Source: DASUPK01 sp963801055 (GTDB lineage: Bacteria; Actinomycetota; Thermoleophilia; Solirubrobacterales; 70-9). From it: a stretch of DNA of 64,000 nucleotides. Position 1 is the first letter of the stretch. The number at the start of each line of letters is the position of its first letter. The stretch lies in contig CAWDDE010000001.1 in assembly GCA_963801055.1 (NCBI GenBank), forward strand, positions 934,753-998,752, read 5' to 3'. The position numbers were made by a program, and so were the translations under genes. Below, piece by piece: positions 17,136 through 25,300 of this stretch. The notes below the pieces were generated by a model. That model was not told where the DNA came from and searched no databases. It was given only the letters and a program-made list of their open reading frames with translations.

Positions 17136-17993
17136 ATGCTGATCGGCGCCCATGTTTCCACAGGGGGTGGCCTGTCCCGGGCCATCGAGCGCGCGGAGGA
17201 GATGCGCTGCGATGCGATCCAGATCTTCAACCAGAGCCCGCGGATGTGGCGCCCGACGCGCTACTCGGACGACGACTTCGCCGAGTTCCGTGAGACCGTG
17301 AAGGGCTCGCGGGTGAAGGTCGTCGCGATCCACATGATCTACCTGATCAACCCGGCCGCAAAGGACCGCGAAATGCAGAAGAAGAGCCTCGAGTCGCTCG
17401 CCCACGCGCTGCGGGTCGGCGACGGAATCGGCGCGCTTGGCGTCGTAGTCCACCCCGGTGCCCTCAAGGACGACACCCGGGCGAACGCGAAGAAGCGCGC
17501 GATCAAGCTGATCAAGGAGGCCCTCGCCCGCAGCGAGCGCTGCCCGATCTTCTACGAGAACACCGCCGGCTCACCGCAGCTCCTGGGCCGGGACTTCGAC
17601 GAGACGGCCGAGCTGATCGACAAGACGGGCGGGCCCAAGCGCCTCGGTCTCTGCATCGACTCCTGCCATCTCTACGCGACCGGGTACGACATCGCGACGC
17701 CCGAAGGGATGAAGACGATGGTCGACGAGATCGATGCCAAGGTCGGCCTCGAGCAGCTCAAGCTCCTCCACGTGAACGACGCGACCGACCCGCTCGGCTC
17801 GAACCGGGACCGCCATGCACCGATCGGCAAGGGCACTATCGGCCGAAAGGGCCTGCGGGCATTCCTCGGAGAGCGACGCATCCAGGGAGTCCCTGCGGTA
17901 CTCGAGGGGCCCGGCATCGATGGACGCGCGCCCGACCGGAAGTCGGTGGAGCTCGTCCGGCGCCTCTGGCGGGAGGCGATCGGCAAGTCCTGA
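17136..17993 (+). CDS. nfo: Endonuclease IV (AP endonuclease)
   Basis: Zn-dependent TIM-barrel enzyme that cuts DNA 5' of abasic sites. MLIGAHVSTGGGLSRAIERA is the canonical N-terminus and fixes the ATG at 17136. Metal ligands appear in order: VVVHPGAL, FYENTAG, LCIDSCHLYATGYD, LLHVNDATDPLGSNRDRHAPIG and VLEGPG. Length (285) is typical. Its 5' untranslated region and promoter must lie within gltX coding DNA. Confidence 0.97.
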   Translation: MLIGAHVSTGGGLSRAIERAEEMRCDAIQIFNQSPRMWRPTRYSDDDFAEFRETVKGSRVKVVAIHMIYLINPAAKDREMQKKSLESLAHALRVGDGIGALGVVVHPGALKDDTRANAKKRAIKLIKEALARSERCPIFYENTAGSPQLLGRDFDETAELIDKTGGPKRLGLCIDSCHLYATGYDIATPEGMKTMVDEIDAKVGLEQLKLLHVNDATDPLGSNRDRHAPIGKGTIGRKGLRAFLGERRIQGVPAVLEGPGIDGRAPDRKSVELVRRLWREAIGKS

Positions 17994-18029
17994 TCAGTCC
18001 TTGCAACTGTCGATCCGACGGTCCCTGCT

Positions 18030-18803
18030 CTAGGGCATCCAGCAGTAGAGGATGTAGATCGCGTAGGGGTCGTGCGCGATGGCCCTCGCGTAGTGCGTGA
18101 CCGCGTCCACGTAGAGGCCCGACGGGTTGTAGGCGCGAAGCGCCATGCCGTAGCGCGGCGGGGCGCCGTTGTGGTGGAGCAGGTTGGCGGCGGCAAGGAT
18201 CGCGTCGTGCGGGTCGTGGATGTCTCCCCCGTTCCCATAGATCCGCCAGGTCGAGGGGATGAACTGCATCGGACCCTGGGCGCCGGCAACGCTGTCGCTC
18301 TTCACTCGGCCGAACTTGGTTTCGACCAGGTGGATCGCAACCAGGTAGTGAATCTCGACGCCGTAACGGTCGTGCGCCTCGCCGTAGAAGCTCTCGAGGT
18401 CCGCAAGAGACGGCGGCAAACCGGTCTTCAACTCCCGCTGCGGGGTTCCCGCGGAGAGCCGCTGCAGGTCGCGCGCCGCGGCGGAGAGTTGGCGCATCTC
18501 GCGCGCCAGGCCGCCGGGCAGCATGGGGATCACGGCCGCGGCGGCGTTCGGATTTCGGGCGAGCCAGCGCGCCTGGTCCTCGACGAACTCGGCGCGGTCG
18601 ATCACCTCCGCGGGCGGCTGGGTGGTGGGTGGATCGGCACCCGCACGCCATGAGTCGATCGCCGATCTCAGCGCCGCATCGTTCTCGGAGAGCTGCGATG
18701 CGTGGTCCTGACGCGATGGCGAAGACGAGGCCCCGCCGCAGCCGATCAGGCCGAGGGCAATCATCGCGGCTGCGACGAGGGCGCTCGTCGTCCGGGGACC
18801 CAT
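18030..18803 (-). CDS. Lipoprotein lytic transglycosylase
   Basis: The 257-residue protein starts MGPRTTSALVAAAMIALGL with a lipobox LIGCGG, so it is membrane-anchored outside the cell. The C-terminal half is a lysozyme-like SLT domain: YLVAIHLVETKFGR carries the catalytic Glu, followed by GAQGPMQFIPSTWRIYG, DIHDPHDAILAAANLLHHNG and YGMALRAYNPSGLYVDAVTHYA. It would cleave peptidoglycan glycan strands. An N-terminal helical region (residues ~40-140) is of unknown role. Confidence 0.92.
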   Translation of the reverse strand: MGPRTTSALVAAAMIALGLIGCGGASSSPSRQDHASQLSENDAALRSAIDSWRAGADPPTTQPPAEVIDRAEFVEDQARWLARNPNAAAAVIPMLPGGLAREMRQLSAAARDLQRLSAGTPQRELKTGLPPSLADLESFYGEAHDRYGVEIHYLVAIHLVETKFGRVKSDSVAGAQGPMQFIPSTWRIYGNGGDIHDPHDAILAAANLLHHNGAPPRYGMALRAYNPSGLYVDAVTHYARAIAHDPYAIYILYCWMP

Positions 18804-18866
18804 CGCCTGGACTGATACCGCCTCTCGCGCATACGATGCGCGTGTCAGTACCCGGGGAGAGGTGAG

Positions 18867-19307
18867 ATGACGACAAGCGACGGGCTGTATCTGCACATGA
18901 CTCGGGTCCTGCCCGCTCCTCGCGAGGACGTCTACAGGGCGATGACCGATCAGGAGGAGCTCGCGAAGTGGTGGGGTCCGAAGGGGTTCACCTCCCCGAG
19001 CGTAGATTTCGAACCGCGGGTGGGCGCCGACTACCGAATCGCGATGCAGCCTCCCGATGGGGATCTGTTTCACCTGTCGGGGGAGTTCAAGAAGGTCGAC
19101 CCCCCAGAACGGCTGGCGTTCACGTTTCGGTGGGAACCTCCCGATCCGGACGATCGAGAGACGCTGGCCACGCTGACCCTCGAGGACCGAGGTGACGAGA
19201 CCGAGGTGCAGTTCACCCAGGGAGAGTTCGCGACCGAGGAACGCCTCGCCATGCACACGGGCGGCTGGAGCGACAGCTTCGAGAAGCTCGAGCAGCTGCT
19301 GGCGTGA
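18867..19307 (+). CDS. SRPBCC / AHSA1-domain protein
   Basis: A 146-residue member of the START-like AHSA1 family: TRVLPAPREDVYRAMTDQEE, LAKWWGPKGFTSPSVDFEPRVGADY, the central GEFKKVDPPERLAFTFRWEP and the C-terminal helix HTGGWSDSFEKLEQLL. These proteins bind hydrophobic ligands or act with chaperones. GGGGAGAGGTGAG precedes the ATG. No operon partner is evident, so the ligand is unknown. Confidence 0.92.
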   Translation: MTTSDGLYLHMTRVLPAPREDVYRAMTDQEELAKWWGPKGFTSPSVDFEPRVGADYRIAMQPPDGDLFHLSGEFKKVDPPERLAFTFRWEPPDPDDRETLATLTLEDRGDETEVQFTQGEFATEERLAMHTGGWSDSFEKLEQLLA

Positions 19308-19315
19308 TCGATCGC

Positions 19316-19720
19316 TCAGATCAGCGAGTTACGGAGGTCGAACGCGCGGATCGAGTCGGGATGGTCGTCCGGGGCGTCGAAGAAGCGGCGGTTGACGCAC
19401 TCGTAAGCCGGGCCGTCTCCCTCGTAGGCGCGCTCGACGCTGAACTGGCAGTGGGGCAGCGGATCGCCGGTCATCTTGATCCCGCCGAAGCCCTCCCGCG
19501 TCCGCTCGGCCAATACGAACATGTCGAAGTCGATCTCCGCGCTGAAGACCTTGTTCATGCAGCCCATGTAGCGGGCGCCGGTGCGCGCGTCCTCGTAGGT
19601 GTAGAGGTACTTGCACCCCATCTCGAGACAGCCGGCGGGGTTGACGAGCTTGTCGCAGAACGAGCGGCATTGGCGGCACTCGCCGGCCGTGCTGCGTTGT
19701 TGTTGGGTCTGCCCGGACAC
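19316..19720 (-). CDS. Cysteine-rich protein of unknown function
   Basis: The GTG-started 134-residue protein has eight cysteines: C15, C18 and C22 (CRQCRSFC), C31, C36, C54, C91 and C108. The spacing suggests a zinc site or an Fe-S cluster rather than disulfides, because no signal peptide is present. A middle part reads TYEDARTGARYMGCMNKVFSAE. It lies between the AHSA1 gene, to which it converges (8-bp gap), and dnaE upstream on the same strand (106-bp gap). No family was recognised. Confidence 0.7.
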   Translation of the reverse strand: MSGQTQQQRSTAGECRQCRSFCDKLVNPAGCLEMGCKYLYTYEDARTGARYMGCMNKVFSAEIDFDMFVLAERTREGFGGIKMTGDPLPHCQFSVERAYEGDGPAYECVNRRFFDAPDDHPDSIRAFDLRNSLI

Positions 19721-19826
19721 GAGCGTTCAGTCTAGGACGCGGGCACCGCGGGTTGGGGATCGCCAGGATGCAGCGGCCCTTGCGCAAAGTGGGGCAAGTC
19801 TGCTAGTGCCCCGGCGGCTGTCTCAT

Positions 19827-22800
19827 TCACGCCGCCGCGCGAGATCCGGCCCCGAGCAGGGCATCGAGCTCGGCGTCCAGGGCGGCCGAGGGACGTACGC
19901 GGTAGTCGCTCCCGAACCGCAGCCGGCGAGAACCCTGCCTGGTCTCCATCTCGAGCAACACCTCTGAGTCCCCAGGGAAGTGCTCGAAGATCGCCTTCAG
20001 CTCCTCGATCAGGGAGGCGCCGAACCGGGCGGCGTCTATCTTGAGGAGGACGGGACCCAGGTCGCGGGCGGCGCGCGCCTTGGCCACTTCGTCCTCGCTC
20101 GGCCGGAAGACCTCGATCTCCTGCACGAGGAGCTTGGAGTCGCCCCGCTCCTTGTGATCGAGCCTGCCGCGGACGACCAGCACCGCGTCCACGACCACCT
20201 CGTCGCCCGCGTCGGCGAAGACCTGCCCCAGGATCAGCATCTCCACCTGGCCCTCGACGTCGTCGAGCGTGGCGAACATCATCGGGTCGCCGCGCTTCGT
20301 CCGGATCCGCTTGCACTCGGTGACGATTCCGCCGACGGTGACGATCGACCCGTCGGCCTTGCTCTCGAGCCCGGACAGCGGGCAGTCCACCCTCGCGCGG
20401 AGCGCCTCCTTCACCTCGGCCAGGGGATGCGACGAAAGGTAGGTCCCGAGGGTCTCCTTCTCGAGGCGAAGCAGCTCGCGCTGGTCGAACTCCTCTGTCG
20501 CGATCGGGGCGTGATGGGAGCGGGTCGGGCCGGCCTCCTCGGCGCCGCCGCCGAGGTCGAAGATCGAGGACTGCCCCATGCGCGAGTCCTCCTGGGAGCG
20601 CTGGCCGAAGGCCGTGGCCGCCGGCAGCGCCTCGAGCATGCCGCGGCGGGGCGCGCCGGTCGAGTCGAGGGCCCCGCACTTGACCAGGCACTCGACCGCG
20701 CGCTTGTTGACCGCGCGGGTGTCGACGCGCTCGCAGAAGTCCCAGATCGAGCCGAACTCGTCGCCCTCGGCGCGAGCATCGAGGATCGCTTGGACCGCCA
20801 CGTGGCCGACGTTCTTCACCGCATCGAGCCCGAAGCGGATGCTGTTGCCCGAGACGACGAAGCCGTGGTCGGAGGTATTGACGTCCGGGGGCAACACATC
20901 GATCCCCATCTCGTCGCAGCGATTGACGAAGAACGGGACCTTGTCCTTGGTCGACATGACCGTCGAGATCAGCGCAGCCATGTACTCGGCCGCGTAGTTG
21001 GCGCGCAGCCAAGCGGTTCGGTAGGCGATCAGCGCGTAGCAGGCGGCGTGCGAGCGGTTGAAGGAGTAGTCGGCCGCCGCCTCCATCAGCGACCAGAGGT
21101 CCTGGGCGACGCGGCGGTCGGTGTTGGACGCGCTGAGGCCTTCCAGGAACTTGTCCTTCATGGTGGCCATCAGATCGCGCTTCTTCTTGCCGACCGCCTT
21201 GCGCAGATCGTCGGCCTCTGCCGGGGTGAACCCGGCCATCTGCTTGGCGATCTCCATGAGCTGCTCCTGGTAGATCACGCAGCCATAGGTGGACTCGGTG
21301 ATCGGGCGCAGCCGCGGATCGCGGTAGCCGACCGACGAGGGTTCCCGCTTGCCGCGGGCGTAGTCGCCGATGTAGCGCATGGCGCCGGGGCGGTAGAGCG
21401 CGACCAAGGCGACCAGGTCCTGGAAGTCGGTCGGGCGGACAGTCCGAAGCGCGTCGCGCATTCCGTCGGACTCGAACTGGAAGACCCCGATCGAGTCCCC
21501 GCGAGCGAGCATCTCGTAGGTCCTGGCGTCGTCGAGCGTGATGTCCTTGATGTCGATCCGCTCGCCGCGGGAGCGCTCGATGATCGCGACCGCGTCTTCG
21601 ATCACGTCGAGGTTCCGGAGGCCGAGAAAATCCATCTTGAGGAGGCCGATCTCCTCGATCGGGCCCATCGAATACTGGGTGACCGTCTTGTAGGCGCGCT
21701 CGGCCTTCCCGTTCCCGTTCCCGTTGCCATTGGTCGCGCCGCGGTCCTCGGCGAGCTGCAACGGGACGATCTCCTGCAGCGGCCGGTCGGCGATCACCAC
21801 GGCCGCCGCGTGAATCGAGTGATTGCGGACGATCCCCTCGAGGCCTTGGGCGGTGTCGAGAATCCGGCGCGCGTCCGGGTCGGAGTCGTAGGTCCGCTTC
21901 AGCTCTTCGCCCGGCTTCAGGCATTCCTCGAAGCTGGGGTTGCGACCGAGGATCGGCTCCGGTATCTGCTTGGCGAGCCGGTCTCCGCTCGCGTAGTCGT
22001 AGCCGAGCACCCGGGCGGCGTCGCGGGTCGCCGCTCGCGGCGCCATCTTGCCGAACGTGATGATCTGCGCGACGCACTCGCGGCCGTACTTGTCGGCGAC
22101 GTAGCGGATCACCTGCTCGCGCCCGCGGACCGAGAAGTCGATGTCGATGTCGGGCATCGACTTCCGACCCGGGTTGAGGAAGCGCTCGAAGAGCAGGTCG
22201 TTGGCGAGTGGATCTATGTCGGTGATCTCCAGGGCGTAGGCGACGATCGAGCCGGCGGCCGACCCGCGGCCCGGCCCCACGGCGATCCCCTTTTCCTTCG
22301 CGTAACTGACGAAGTCCCAGACGATCAGGAAGTAGGACTCGAAGCCCATATTCGAGATCACGTCGAGCTCGAAGTCGAGGCGCTCCAAGGCTGCTCCGGG
22401 TGTCGGATCACCGTAACGGTGCAGCAGTCCCTTCTTTGCGAGGTCCCGCAGCATCTCTCCGGGCTCGGTGCCCTCGGGGGTCGGAAAACGCGGCAGCAGC
22501 AGCTGCCCGAGCTGCATCTCGACGTCGCAGCGCTCGGCGATCTCGAGCGTGCTGGCCACCGCCTCCGGCATGTCCGAGAAGGATTCCGCCATCTCGTCGG
22601 GGCTCTTCAGATAGAACTCGTTGGTGTCGAAGCGGAGCTTCGGCTGCTCGATCGTCGACTTCGTCTGCACGCAGAGCAGCGCCGCGTGGCTGTCGTAGTC
22701 CTCGCGGCGCAGGTAGTGGACGTCTGCGGTTGCCACCAGCGGCCGGCCGAGCTCCTTCGCCGTCCGGACGATCCCCTCGTTGGCCTTGTTCTGCTCGGCG

Positions 22801-23342
22801 ACACCGTTGCGCTGCAGCTCGAAGTAGAGCTGCTCGGGCCCGAACGCCTGGATCAGGTCGTCGATATGGGCGCGGGCGTCGGCAGGGCGGTCCTCGACCA
22901 GGCGGCGACAGAAGCGGGACTGCAGGCAGCCGGTGAGCGCGATCACTCCCTCGGAGTGAGCCGAGAGGAGCTCCATGTCGACGTTCGCCTTGCCGCGCGA
23001 GAAGCCCTCGAGGAAGCCGGCCGAGCTCAGCTTGACCAGGTTCCGGAAGCCCGCCTCGTTCGAGGCGATCAGGGTGAGATGGTTGCGCTCGTACCGGGTC
23101 GCCTGGGGCGTCGCGGTGCGGTCGTCGACCAGGTAGGCCTCGAGCCCGATGATCGGCTTGATCCCGGCCGCCCTGCACGCCTTGTAATGCTCGACCGAGC
23201 CGTTCATCACACCGTGGTCGGTGAGGCCGAGGGCGGGCATGCCGAGCTCCGCGGCCCGGGCCGCGAGGGCATCGATCTTGCAGGCGCCGTCGAGCAGCGA
23301 GTATTCGCTGTGGACGTGCAGGTGGACCGCTCCTGCGCTCAC
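19827..23342 (-). CDS. dnaE: DNA polymerase III subunit alpha
   Basis: Replicative C-family polymerase of 1171 residues, GTG start at 23342. The N-terminal PHP domain starts VHLHVHSEYSLLDGACKI. The palm contains VGPGRGSAAGS (~356-366) and the catalytic PDIDIDF at 397-403. Later come GVFQFESDGM, YQEQLMEIAKQMAGF, and the helix-hairpin-helix and OB-fold region with VTVGGIVTECKRIRTKRGD. An Asn-Gly run (TNGNGNGNGK) near residue 540 looks like a species-specific loop insertion. It is a DnaE1-type protein by length and domain order. Confidence 0.97.
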   Translation of the reverse strand: MSAGAVHLHVHSEYSLLDGACKIDALAARAAELGMPALGLTDHGVMNGSVEHYKACRAAGIKPIIGLEAYLVDDRTATPQATRYERNHLTLIASNEAGFRNLVKLSSAGFLEGFSRGKANVDMELLSAHSEGVIALTGCLQSRFCRRLVEDRPADARAHIDDLIQAFGPEQLYFELQRNGVAEQNKANEGIVRTAKELGRPLVATADVHYLRREDYDSHAALLCVQTKSTIEQPKLRFDTNEFYLKSPDEMAESFSDMPEAVASTLEIAERCDVEMQLGQLLLPRFPTPEGTEPGEMLRDLAKKGLLHRYGDPTPGAALERLDFELDVISNMGFESYFLIVWDFVSYAKEKGIAVGPGRGSAAGSIVAYALEITDIDPLANDLLFERFLNPGRKSMPDIDIDFSVRGREQVIRYVADKYGRECVAQIITFGKMAPRAATRDAARVLGYDYASGDRLAKQIPEPILGRNPSFEECLKPGEELKRTYDSDPDARRILDTAQGLEGIVRNHSIHAAAVVIADRPLQEIVPLQLAEDRGATNGNGNGNGKAERAYKTVTQYSMGPIEEIGLLKMDFLGLRNLDVIEDAVAIIERSRGERIDIKDITLDDARTYEMLARGDSIGVFQFESDGMRDALRTVRPTDFQDLVALVALYRPGAMRYIGDYARGKREPSSVGYRDPRLRPITESTYGCVIYQEQLMEIAKQMAGFTPAEADDLRKAVGKKKRDLMATMKDKFLEGLSASNTDRRVAQDLWSLMEAAADYSFNRSHAACYALIAYRTAWLRANYAAEYMAALISTVMSTKDKVPFFVNRCDEMGIDVLPPDVNTSDHGFVVSGNSIRFGLDAVKNVGHVAVQAILDARAEGDEFGSIWDFCERVDTRAVNKRAVECLVKCGALDSTGAPRRGMLEALPAATAFGQRSQEDSRMGQSSIFDLGGGAEEAGPTRSHHAPIATEEFDQRELLRLEKETLGTYLSSHPLAEVKEALRARVDCPLSGLESKADGSIVTVGGIVTECKRIRTKRGDPMMFATLDDVEGQVEMLILGQVFADAGDEVVVDAVLVVRGRLDHKERGDSKLLVQEIEVFRPSEDEVAKARAARDLGPVLLKIDAARFGASLIEELKAIFEHFPGDSEVLLEMETRQGSRRLRFGSDYRVRPSAALDAELDALLGAGSRAAA

Positions 23343-23475
23343 CCAGCCATCCTCGCAAGCGAGGTGGATGCCACAGAGGTGCTACAGAGTTGTGAACACG
23401 CTATTTACGAGACGCCCTTCGGGAGTGAACTCGCTGCTTACGGATGCGGTTGTCGGGACTCGCTAGGTTGGCGCC

Positions 23476-23913
23476 ATGATCTGGCTGCTCAGGCATGGAG
23501 ATGCTGAGGCTGGCGACGGCAAGCCCGACGCCGACCGAGACCTCACCGAGAAGGGCGAGCGACAGTCGAGCGACGCCGGCAAGGCGCTGAAGGCGCTCGG
23601 GGTACAGCTCGACGTCTGCCTGACAAGCCCGAAGGTGCGGGCGAAGCGGACCGCCGAGCTTGCCTGCGCCGAACTCGGCGTGCCGGTGGAGGAGGAGGAC
23701 CGGCTGGCCGGAGGCGACTTCGACCCGCTGGAGCTGGCGGCCGGTCGCGGCGAGGTGATGCTGGTCGGCCACGAGCCCGACTTCTCACAGGCCGTCGCCC
23801 TGGCTACCGGGTCCCGGGTGAAGATGAAGAAGGGTGGCATCGCCGCGATCGACGACCATCTCCTCCACGCGCTCCTGCGCCCGAAGGAGCTGAAGCGGAT
23901 CGCCGCCGACTGA
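23476..23913 (+). CDS. sixA: Phosphohistidine phosphatase SixA-like
   Basis: Short histidine-phosphatase-family protein of 145 residues. The catalytic motif WLLRHGDAE has the nucleophile H7, followed by RDLTEKGERQSSDAGKAL, the SPKVRAKRTAELA helix, and VGHEPDFSQAV with the second His. It would remove phosphate from phosphohistidine in signalling or PTS proteins. It is transcribed toward the Rpf-like gene, and the 80-bp tandem repeat begins at its stop codon. Confidence 0.9.
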   Translation: MIWLLRHGDAEAGDGKPDADRDLTEKGERQSSDAGKALKALGVQLDVCLTSPKVRAKRTAELACAELGVPVEEEDRLAGGDFDPLELAAGRGEVMLVGHEPDFSQAVALATGSRVKMKKGGIAAIDDHLLHALLRPKELKRIAAD

Positions 23914-24071
23914 CGCCGCGGACCCCGCGCTCGGCGGTTTATCGGCATAGAGGGTCGAAGAGGAGCCCAGCGTGGGCGCAGAGCTTCCTCGGACGCCGCG
24001 GTCCCCGCGCTCGGCGGTTTATCGGCATAGAGGGTGGAAAAGGCGCCCAGCGTGGGCGCAGAGCTTCCTCG
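23912..24071. repeat. Two tandem copies of an 80-bp repeat filling a convergent intergenic region
   Basis: Bases 23912-23991 and 23992-24071 align end to end with only a handful of differences. Each contains the conserved middle CTCGGCGGTTTATCGGCATA and a hairpin-forming GCGCCCAGCGTGGGCGC (stem GCGCCCA/TGGGCGC, one mismatch in copy 1). The pair spans almost the whole gap between the stops of sixA and the Rpf-like gene. It could act as a double bidirectional terminator. Confidence 0.85.
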
Positions 24072-24079
24072 CCTAGGCG

Positions 24080-25141
24080 CTAGGCGCAGGACCAGGCGCT
24101 CGGGCCGGAGGCGCGCCAGATCTCCCCTGCAATCCGATCCTGCTCGGCCTTGGATCCGTCCTGCGGCGCGCCCTCGCCGCCGTAGGCACGCCAGGTCGAG
24201 GGCAGGATCTGGTAGGCGCCGCCCGCCCCGCTCGAGGCGTTGTAGGCGTTGTAGTTGCCACCCGACTCGCACATGACGATGTAAGTCGGGATCGCGTAGG
24301 GGCCGCCCAGATAGGCGGGCGCAGCGGAGCCGGCCTGCTGCTGGGCGGCCTGCTGCTGGGCGGCCTCTTGCTCGGCGACCTGCTGCTCGAGCTGGGCGAC
24401 CTGGCCCTGGGCCTGGGAGAGGGACGCCTGGGTCGACGCCCGCGCATCCGCCACGGCTGCGGCGGCCTGGGTGGCGGCCTGCTGGCTCGCCACCAGGCTG
24501 GCCCTGGCGGAGCTGAGCTGCTGGGCCTGCGCGTCGACCTGCTGCTTCAGGTCGGCGACCTCGTGGACATGGCCGGCCACCTGGTCGCGCAGGGCTGCCA
24601 CCCGGTCGGCGACTCGCTTGTCCGCGTTGTGGAGCGCCTGGAGATAGTCCGAGCGCGTCGTGAGATCGTCGTAGCCGTCCGAGCTGAGCAGCACGGTGAT
24701 GTAGTCGGGGGTGTCGCTCTCATAGATCGCGACCAGCCGCTGATCGAGCGCCTTGACCGCCGCCGCATACTCGGAGCGCAGGCGATCGAGCTTGCGCTCG
24801 GCGGCCTCGAGCTGCGTGGCCAGCTCGTCCGAGCGGGCTTGGGCGGTCTGCACCTGCGCGTTCAGCACCATCGCCCGGGCGCCGGCCTGGTGCGCCTGCT
24901 CCGTAAGCGAGGCGATCCGGGTGGTCTGTGCGCTCACCCGATCGGAGAGCTGCCCGGCGTCCGAGCGAGCCGCATCGATTCGATCCCGCAGTGAGGGATC
25001 CGCGGCCCCGGCGAAGCCCACCCCGAGGGCGGCGATCACGGCGGCTGCGCAGCCGATGCCGAGCGTGGCGCGCCGTCGCTCCGCTGCGCGGCGAAACTGC
25101 CTGCTTCGGGTGCTGCCGGAGTATTTATCCGCTGCCGTCAT
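24080..25141 (-). CDS. Secreted Rpf/transglycosylase-like protein with coiled coil
   Basis: The 353-residue protein has a membrane or signal segment (GIGCAAAVIAALGVGFAGAA, residues ~28-47). Then comes a long coiled-coil region rich in Ala, Gln and Arg (DRIDAARSDAGQLSDRVSAQ to VAQLEQQVAEQEAAQQQAAQ), and a C-terminal lysozyme-like module: IVMCESGGNYNAYNASSGAG with the catalytic Glu, then AYQILPSTWRAYGG. This domain resembles resuscitation-promoting factors and would cut peptidoglycan. The coiled coil with a lytic end is the RipA/PcsB-like layout. The gene is preceded by a c-di-AMP riboswitch, the usual control of such enzymes in actinobacteria. Confidence 0.88.
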   Translation of the reverse strand: MTAADKYSGSTRSRQFRRAAERRRATLGIGCAAAVIAALGVGFAGAADPSLRDRIDAARSDAGQLSDRVSAQTTRIASLTEQAHQAGARAMVLNAQVQTAQARSDELATQLEAAERKLDRLRSEYAAAVKALDQRLVAIYESDTPDYITVLLSSDGYDDLTTRSDYLQALHNADKRVADRVAALRDQVAGHVHEVADLKQQVDAQAQQLSSARASLVASQQAATQAAAAVADARASTQASLSQAQGQVAQLEQQVAEQEAAQQQAAQQQAGSAAPAYLGGPYAIPTYIVMCESGGNYNAYNASSGAGGAYQILPSTWRAYGGEGAPQDGSKAEQDRIAGEIWRASGPSAWSCA

Positions 25142-25151
25142 CTCCTTCGAT

Positions 25152-25300
25152 GCCTGCGGGGTTAGCTGACGGGCTCACGCGGAAAGAGACGCGTTACGCC
25201 GGAGCTGCATCGCCGGCGATTCGCCCCAACGACATCGGGTCAATGCCGCCTTTTGGGTCCCCCGCTCCCTGGCGAACCAGGGACTCGGCTCTATCGAGCC
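25152..25300 (-). promoter_or_regulatory. c-di-AMP (ydaO/yuaA) riboswitch
   Basis: On the minus strand the leader of the Rpf-like gene holds the conserved blocks of this class in order: GCGGGGGACCCAA, then TTGGGGCGAATC, a variable hairpin, and GCCCGTCAGCTAACCCCGCAGGC near the start codon. These match the ydaO consensus, which controls cell-wall hydrolase genes in actinobacteria. High c-di-AMP usually turns expression off. The 5' boundary is estimated. The 3' end is about 10 bases from the ATG at 25141, with AAGGAG in between. Confidence 0.85.

Noticed and set aside
19980..23507. A 1175-codon open frame antisense to dnaE
   Set aside because: It mirrors the high-GC codon bias of dnaE, has no ribosome site and no recognisable domain; DnaE explains the DNA fully.
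23912..24071. CRISPR array
   Set aside because: Only two adjacent copies with no spacers between them and a period of 80 bp; no cas genes nearby.
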